Shown here: piece by piece, positions 38,279 through 42,558 of the stretch
How the letters are laid out: the number at the start of each line of letters is the position of its first letter
How positions within the stretch are numbered: the stretch's first letter is position 1
Source: a virus
Strand: one strand, 5' to 3'
Virus record (IMG/VR): IMGVR_UViG_3300032050_000273
Location: 1 to 42,558 of that record
Length of the DNA stretch: 42,558 nucleotides
The notes under the pieces: generated by a model
What the model saw: the letters and a program-made list of their open reading frames with translations, nothing else
What the model was told of the DNA's origin: nothing
The model's database searches: none
Translations under genes and position numbers: made by a program

Positions 38279-38995
38279 CTAGTAGTTAAAGATCTGCCGC
38301 TTCGTCCACGGGAAGTCTGTGAACTTGCTGCGCATGAAGTGGTTGTTGTCGGTGAATGCCTCCTTGCTCATGCCTCCTGACCCGTCATGGGATAGTCTGT
38401 AACTGACACTGTGCTTGCCGCTGGTGCCGCAGCGAACTCTGGCCTGCATCAATGAAGCCTGGAACGATCTGTCTGACACCACTGGGATGTACCAAGCGTG
38501 GCTGTGCTTGCGGGCGACATCTGCCCTGACCGCGTAGCAAGAGTTATCCACGAGGTAATGACCGCTGGCGTTCGGCTGGCAGCCTAGCGACTCGCAGTTG
38601 TCATCGAACAGATAGTTGCCGTCGTTGTCTACGATCTTGCGCAGGCTGTACGCCCACCCTAAGTCATGCTGTTCTATCAGCGTGACGAGGGATTCGATAT
38701 GGTCTGGATCGTAGAAGTTGTCGTCATCGAGGTAGAAGACAACGTCTTCGTCGATGATGTAGGGGGCAGCAGCAAATACAGGAGCCATAGCAAGACCACC
38801 ACGCCCATTAGCACGAGGTAGGTGGACGGTGATCGTGTCAGGCGATACCAGAGACTGGACTTTGTCGGAATACTCTTGGCCATGGGCGAATACATAGTGG
38901 GTCGCTCTATAAGTTTGGTTGTGGACGCTTTCGATACACCGTGTGAGGGTGTCTCTGCCCTGTGTGCTGGTGACTACCGCGACGGACAGACTCAT
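38279..38995 (-). CDS. Family 2-like glycosyltransferase
   Basis: The 238-residue protein has the GT2 start '[20 protein letters not shown]', 'IESVHNQTYRATHYVFAHG', and the metal motif D-D-D in 'VVFYLDDDNFYDPDHIESL'. The C-terminal part includes a 'VSDRSFQASLMQARVRC' helix and the final 'FPWTKRQIFNY'. GT2 enzymes transfer a sugar from a nucleotide donor with inversion. Its start overlaps the fcl stop by 4 bases, tying it to the fucose genes. Donor and acceptor unknown. Confidence 0.8.
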   Translation of the reverse strand: MSLSVAVVTSTQGRDTLTRCIESVHNQTYRATHYVFAHGQEYSDKVQSLVSPDTITVHLPRANGRGGLAMAPVFAAAPYIIDEDVVFYLDDDNFYDPDHIESLVTLIEQHDLGWAYSLRKIVDNDGNYLFDDNCESLGCQPNASGHYLVDNSCYAVRADVARKHSHAWYIPVVSDRSFQASLMQARVRCGTSGKHSVSYRLSHDGSGGMSKEAFTDNNHFMRSKFTDFPWTKRQIFNY

Positions 38996-39912
38996 AAATT
39001 AGCCTTCATTATGTGCCGGCGCAGGAAATCTTTGAAGGTTTCATTGACACCATCTGCCAAAGAAGTCTTCGCTTTCCAGCCTAGTTTGTTGATCTTGGAT
39101 ACATCTAACAACTTGCGCGGTGTGCCGTCAGGCTTGGAGTTGTCGAACACCAGCTTGCCTTCGTACCTGACCACGCGGCAGATCAGTTCCGCTACCTCGC
39201 GGATCGTCACGTCCTTGCCTGTACCAATGTTGATCAGCCCGCCGTTGTAGCCCTTCTCCATCAGGAACACGCAGGCGTCAGCAAGATCATCTGCGTACAG
39301 GAACTCGCGCATAGCCTTGCCTGTACCCCAGACAGTCATCGTTTCCTCGTTGTTCTGCTTGGCTACGTATGCCTTGCGGATCAACGCCGGCAGCACATGG
39401 CTGTTCTGCAAGTCGTACTTGTCGCCGATGCCAAAGAGATTGGTAGGCATGACGGCCACGTAGTTGCGCTTGTACTGCTTGCGGTACGCTTCACACAGCT
39501 TGATGCCTGCGATCTTGGCGATGGCGTAGGCTTCGTTGGTTGGCTCCAGCGGTCCTGTCAGTAGATGCTCCTCCCTGATTGGCTGCGGCGCGTGTTTGGG
39601 ATAGATGCAGCTTGACCCCAAGAACATCAGGTTCTGGATGCCTGACTCGTGCGCCAGGTGCAACACACTCATGGCGATCATCGTGTTGTCGTACAGGAAC
39701 TCTGTCGGGTACGTGTCGTTGGCAAGGATGCCGCCCACCTTCGCTGCACAGATGAACACGTAGTCCGGCTTTGCTGCGAACAGATCCTTCGGTGGATGCC
39801 GCAGGTCAGCATCTACTGTCAGGACTTCATACTTCTTGTGCTTCAGGAGTCTGGCTATGGCACCACCCACCATACCCTTGTGACCCAGCACCATGATCTT
39901 TTTACCTTGCAA
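38992..39912 (-). CDS. fcl: GDP-L-fucose synthase
   Basis: The 306-residue protein shows the Rossmann turn '[12 protein letters not shown]', the Fcl-typical '[16 protein letters not shown]', the catalytic pair in '[15 protein letters not shown]', '[20 protein letters not shown]' with the substrate-binding region, and '[18 protein letters not shown]'. These are hallmarks of GDP-4-keto-6-deoxy-D-mannose 3,5-epimerase/4-reductase, which finishes GDP-L-fucose with NADPH. Length is close to the bacterial enzyme (about 320). The gene overlaps gmd by 11 bases. Confidence 0.92.
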   Translation of the reverse strand: MQGKKIMVLGHKGMVGGAIARLLKHKKYEVLTVDADLRHPPKDLFAAKPDYVFICAAKVGGILANDTYPTEFLYDNTMIAMSVLHLAHESGIQNLMFLGSSCIYPKHAPQPIREEHLLTGPLEPTNEAYAIAKIAGIKLCEAYRKQYKRNYVAVMPTNLFGIGDKYDLQNSHVLPALIRKAYVAKQNNEETMTVWGTGKAMREFLYADDLADACVFLMEKGYNGGLINIGTGKDVTIREVAELICRVVRYEGKLVFDNSKPDGTPRKLLDVSKINKLGWKAKTSLADGVNETFKDFLRRHIMKANL

Positions 39913-40891
39913 GTTCGGCCTCCACCATCTCGTCTACCAGTCGGTCAAATGTGTACTTAGGCTCCCAGCCCAGTTTCTCTTTCGCCTTGGTGGCATCTCC
40001 GCACAGGGTGTCTACCTCTGTCGGACGTAGGTAGCGGGAATCTACGCCTACCACTACCCTGCCATCTAGCGCAGCGTGTTCAAGCTCGCCTCTGCCGCTC
40101 CAAACCAGGTTCATGCTTAGTCGGGCAGCAACCGCTTTGACGAAGTGCCTGACCGTCCATGTGTAGCCAGTAGCGATCACAAAGTCTTCGGGCTTGTCCT
40201 GCTGAAGCATCAGCCACATGGCGCGGACGTAGTCCTTGGCGTGACCCCAGTCTCTACGGGCGTCCAAGTTCCCAAGCAATAAGATGTGCTGCTGGCCACG
40301 TTTGATCCTGACCAACCCCTGCACGATCTTGCGGGTGACGAATGTCTCGCCACGGCGGGGAGACTCGTGGTTGAACAGGATGCCGGAGCAGGCGTACATG
40401 TTGTAGGCTTCGCGGTAGTTCACCGTCATCCAGTGTGCGTACAGCTTGGCCGCACCGTACGGGCTGCGCGGATAGAACGGCGTCTCCTCTGACTGTGGTG
40501 CAGGGCTAGCGCCAAACATCTCGCTGGTGGATGCTTGGTAGAACTTGGCACCGCTCTGCCGGCAGGCTTCCAGCAGGCGCAGCGTACCCAGCGCATCTGC
40601 GTTGGCCGTGTACTCAGGCTGTTCAAAGCTGACAGCCACATGGCTCTGGGCTGCTAGGTTGTACACCTCATCAGGTTCAATCTTCCTGACCAAGTGAGCA
40701 AGGTTGCTGCCGTCCGTCATGTCACCGTAGTGCAGGTGGAAGTTGGGATTGGCAAAGAGATGATCCACCCGCTCGGTGTTCAGGTTGGAGCAGCGGCGCT
40801 TGATGCCGTGTACCTCGTAGCCTTTCTCCAATAACAGCTCTGCAAGGTACGAACCGTCTTGTCCGGTCACGCCCGTGATCAGTGCCTTCAT
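39902..40891 (-). CDS. gmd: GDP-mannose 4,6-dehydratase
   Basis: The 329-residue protein has '[20 protein letters not shown]' (NADP-binding), '[19 protein letters not shown]', 'STSEMFG' with the catalytic Ser/Thr-Glu, Y-x-x-x-K in '[12 protein letters not shown]', '[17 protein letters not shown]', and '[20 protein letters not shown]'. This set defines GDP-mannose 4,6-dehydratase, making GDP-4-keto-6-deoxy-D-mannose. It is somewhat shorter than the E. coli enzyme (373). Its start overlaps the fucosyltransferase stop by 4 bases (ATGA). Confidence 0.94.
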   Translation of the reverse strand: MKALITGVTGQDGSYLAELLLEKGYEVHGIKRRCSNLNTERVDHLFANPNFHLHYGDMTDGSNLAHLVRKIEPDEVYNLAAQSHVAVSFEQPEYTANADALGTLRLLEACRQSGAKFYQASTSEMFGASPAPQSEETPFYPRSPYGAAKLYAHWMTVNYREAYNMYACSGILFNHESPRRGETFVTRKIVQGLVRIKRGQQHILLLGNLDARRDWGHAKDYVRAMWLMLQQDKPEDFVIATGYTWTVRHFVKAVAARLSMNLVWSGRGELEHAALDGRVVVGVDSRYLRPTEVDTLCGDATKAKEKLGWEPKYTFDRLVDEMVEAELAR

Positions 40892-41832
40892 TTGTTCTCC
40901 TCAATCAGTCGGTACAGCTGGTTGATCTCGTGCTTGTTGCTGAACTGCTTGTCTGACCGGATGAACGCGTCAATGTTTGCCAAGTACTCGCAGTAGCGTG
41001 GGTAGTCCACGCCGCGCAGGAAGCCGTACAACTCCTCCCAGCTACCGAAGTCCGTCATATCAATAAAACAATCTCGCGGGATGTGGTCATGGATGTTGGG
41101 TGCGCCCCAGTACACAGGCACGATGCCAGCCATGAAGGCGTCCAGGATCTTCTCGCTGATATAGCCGACCGCGTTGTTGCAGTTCTCAAACGTCAGAGCA
41201 AACTTGTAGTTGTGCAGCGTAGCCAGCTTGTTGTCTGTCGTACCCTTGGCGCAGAAGAAGGTCTTGATATCCCAGCCTCTGCCGTAGAGATCGAACTCAA
41301 ACATGGCGTTCTGCTGGAACCAGAAGATGGCTTCTATCCGCTTGGGGTACAGGCTGTTGGGGTGCTGGTTGTTCTTGGCCGTCTGCATCAGCGTCAGTAA
41401 CTTGCGGCGCTCGAACTCCGATCTGTGGATCTCGGTGTTCAGCCTGCTGTCCCAGTCAACGGTAAAGTTGTGCTTGACGTAGTTGCCGCGTCCGACCAGC
41501 CGGTCATCCCATGTCAGGACTTTCACGAACTGATCGTGATACGCCGGATCCCAGTTGTGCGGCAGGATCATCTCTGGTTCGTACAAGATCAGCGCCTTCT
41601 TGGCGTTGCCGATCTCAGGCTCTACCTGCGGCCTGTCCATGTAGATCACGAAGTCCAGCTCTGCCGGATCAATCTGGTCGAGCGTGTAGAGTTCTATGCC
41701 GTTGGCCTGGCACAACTTGTACAACTCTACCCACGGGCGTAGCAGGTTGTGACCGACGTTGCTGTTCTCGTTCCTGAACAGGAAACCGTTGCGGGTGATG
41801 AACTCGTAGTGGTTGTGGACGGCGACCTTCAA
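40888..41832 (-). CDS. GT10-family fucosyltransferase (alpha-1,3/4-type)
   Basis: The 314-residue protein carries the GT10 signature: '[20 protein letters not shown]', then '[20 protein letters not shown]' and '[16 protein letters not shown]', corresponding to the GDP-fucose-binding region (F-E-N ... E-K-I/L ... A-G-x-V-P-V-x-x-G). The N-terminal half is more variable, as is usual for the acceptor-binding part. GT10 enzymes transfer fucose to GlcNAc or Glc. TTG at 41832 is taken as start since no ATG or GTG lies near, with GGAGAAG just upstream. Immediately followed by gmd and fcl, which supply its donor. Confidence 0.87.
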   Translation of the reverse strand: MKVAVHNHYEFITRNGFLFRNENSNVGHNLLRPWVELYKLCQANGIELYTLDQIDPAELDFVIYMDRPQVEPEIGNAKKALILYEPEMILPHNWDPAYHDQFVKVLTWDDRLVGRGNYVKHNFTVDWDSRLNTEIHRSEFERRKLLTLMQTAKNNQHPNSLYPKRIEAIFWFQQNAMFEFDLYGRGWDIKTFFCAKGTTDNKLATLHNYKFALTFENCNNAVGYISEKILDAFMAGIVPVYWGAPNIHDHIPRDCFIDMTDFGSWEELYGFLRGVDYPRYCEYLANIDAFIRSDKQFSNKHEINQLYRLIEENK

Positions 41833-41999
41833 GCGCTCTTCTCCTGATACTCAATGCACCCACGCTCACAGCACACATCGCCGATATGGGGCAGGTGTTT
41901 ATCAAGGACTTCCAACAGCTTGTGCGGCAGCTCCTGACTCGCATGGAACAGGATTGCTACATCGCGTAGCTCGCGTATGAGTTCCTTTTTATATTGCAT
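41829..41999 (-). CDS. 56-residue protein with CC...C cluster
   Basis: A short gene runs from ATG (41999) to TGA (41831-41829), overlapping the fucosyltransferase start as TTGA. The product has a basic helix at the start ('MQYKKELIRELRDVAILF'), His/Leu-rich middle and a Cys-rich end ('GDVCCERGCIEYQEK'). A strong ribosome-binding site (AAGGAGAAA) lies before it. It has no recognised family. The three Cys and several His might bind a metal (inference). Confidence 0.6.
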   Translation of the reverse strand: MQYKKELIRELRDVAILFHASQELPHKLLEVLDKHLPHIGDVCCERGCIEYQEKSA

Positions 42000-42219
42000 G
42001 GTTTTTCTCCTTCAGCTTGGCTGGGTCTGTTGTGTATCGATCATCTCCCGTTGCCACCCAATAGCCTTCTCTGTAGCCCTCGTAGTGTGCAAGCCACTTA
42101 CCGTTCAATGCTTCTTCACTCATGTGGTCTACTTCGCCGCTTTTCATTCCTTCTACGTAGGCATTTTTGCGGTTGGTTGCATAGGTCGCTGCCTGTAGGT
42201 GTAGTTCCTCGTCATCCAC
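41989..42219 (-). CDS. 76-residue hypothetical protein
   Basis: The charged, aromatic-rich protein has 'YVEGMKSGEVDHMSEEALNG' and 'WLAHYEGYREGYWVATGDDR'. It begins with GTG (42219-42217), preceded by AAGGAGAAGAAC inside the end of the gene before it. Its own last codons contain the ribosome-binding site of the next gene. No domain recognised. Confidence 0.62.
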   Translation of the reverse strand: MDDEELHLQAATYATNRKNAYVEGMKSGEVDHMSEEALNGKWLAHYEGYREGYWVATGDDRYTTDPAKLKEKNHAI

Positions 42220-42409
42220 TGTTCTTCTCCTTATGTGTATTTATTTGCGTCACTGCTTGTGGTGCTGACGGATAAACGTGTTGCCGCTGGTCTATCGTCA
42301 AATCGTTTGTATATCGCAAGGCTCGAACGATAGCAGGGGTCAATGCCGTGAACTGCTTAGGGTTCGGCTCGTCTGGGCAGATAGTGATTGTGTAAGGTAA
42401 CTTAGCCAT
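42212..42409 (-). CDS. 65-residue hypothetical protein
   Basis: The product starts 'MAKLPYTITICPDEPNPKQF', continues with 'LTPAIVRALRYTNDLTID' and has a Gln/Thr/Lys-rich end. It overlaps the 76-residue gene by 8 bases and the gene upstream by 8 bases. ATG lies 7 bases after AAGGAGAAG. No domain recognised. Confidence 0.62.
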   Translation of the reverse strand: MAKLPYTITICPDEPNPKQFTALTPAIVRALRYTNDLTIDQRQHVYPSAPQAVTQINTHKEKNSG

Positions 42410-42554
42410 GGTTCTTCTCCTTCAGCTTACTTTCGATGTTTCTAGCCAAATGCACAATAAGTTGTGAAGTTAATTCAAGATTTGTCTGACACGCTTCGTA
42501 CCAAAGGTGTTTGATTTCATTCTCTGTCAGGGTTTGCCATTCGTTCTTCTCCAT
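42402..42554 (-). CDS. 50-residue hypothetical protein at window edge
   Basis: From ATG 42554 to TAA 42404-42402 the strand encodes a helical, charged peptide containing 'TENEIKHLWYEACQTNLELT' and 'QLIVHLARNIESKLKEKNHG'. Its ribosome-binding site would lie outside the window, and the frame may extend further upstream, so the start is uncertain. The end overlaps the 65-residue gene. Confidence 0.5.
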   Translation of the reverse strand: MEKNEWQTLTENEIKHLWYEACQTNLELTSQLIVHLARNIESKLKEKNHG

Positions 42555-42558
42555 TTCT

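Noticed and set aside
1-42558. tRNA genes, attachment sites or insertion sequences
   Set aside because: I saw no cloverleaf-like sequence, integrase or transposase, and no target-site-flanked inverted repeats. A dedicated tRNA scan was not possible here.

Overview
The window looks like about 42.5 kb of a tailed, probably short-tailed (podovirus-like), double-stranded DNA bacteriophage. The evidence is the gene content: the C-terminal part of a portal protein, a scaffold-like protein, a Mu gpT-type major capsid protein, two adaptor-type connector proteins, a large hub or nozzle-like protein, and a block of very large internal virion (ejection) proteins, with no tape-measure, tail-tube or sheath gene. 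No integrase, repressor, polymerase, terminase, tRNA, rRNA or CRISPR array is visible, so this is the structural, lysis and accessory part of a larger genome. The host cannot be named. Genes for nucleotide-sugar synthesis and fucosyl transfer suggest a Gram-negative host with O-antigen-like surface glycans (inference).

Layout. Positions 1-32991 are all on the plus strand and tightly packed, with many 4-bp ATGA/GTGA or TAATG overlaps. In order they hold: portal end, a small protein, a GroES-like co-chaperonin, scaffold, decoration-like protein and major capsid protein (1-4318); a strong terminator followed by an extended -10 promoter candidate (4324-4366); two small structural proteins and then a run of very small, very basic Gly/Lys-rich proteins (4457-8077 and 9253-9631) wrapped around the connector genes (8077-10311); a fibre and adhesin block, including a protein made of 20-residue repeats and two paralogous glycine-rich adhesins (10308-16145); a 2-oxoglutarate oxygenase, a holin-like gene and an M15 peptidase (16152-18753); a hub/nozzle-like protein and a jelly-roll-like fibre (18756-21550); and an ejection module of five genes, including a GNAT-like protein and a 1751-residue polyvalent protein (21582-32991).

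Positions 32988-42554 are all on the minus strand and converge on the structural operon with overlapping stop codons. Read in the direction of transcription (right to left) they hold four tiny unknown genes, a GT10 fucosyltransferase, gmd, fcl, two GT-A glycosyltransferases, a CDP-hexulose 3-dehydrase (E1/RfbH type), a ThDP-dependent acetolactate-synthase-like enzyme (YerE-like), an SDR reductase, a 50-residue zinc ribbon, an NrdR-like zinc ribbon and a Ref-like HNH nuclease.

How it fits together. gmd and fcl make GDP-L-fucose from GDP-mannose, and the adjacent GT10 enzyme could transfer it. The E1-type dehydrase, the ThDP enzyme and the SDR match three late steps of branched-chain 3,6-dideoxyhexose (yersiniose-type) synthesis. 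The enzymes that would feed that branch (glucose-1-phosphate cytidylyltransferase, CDP-glucose 4,6-dehydratase, E3 reductase) are not in the window. The cassette is best read as a phage-carried glycan-remodelling island acting on the host envelope or on virion proteins (inference). A second unusual theme is a short double-glycine motif (hydrophobic-[A/K]-x-G-G) that recurs in at least eight otherwise unrelated proteins of the structural operon.

There is no gene-free stretch longer than 300 bases. The largest gap is 4319-4456, which holds the terminator and promoter candidate.
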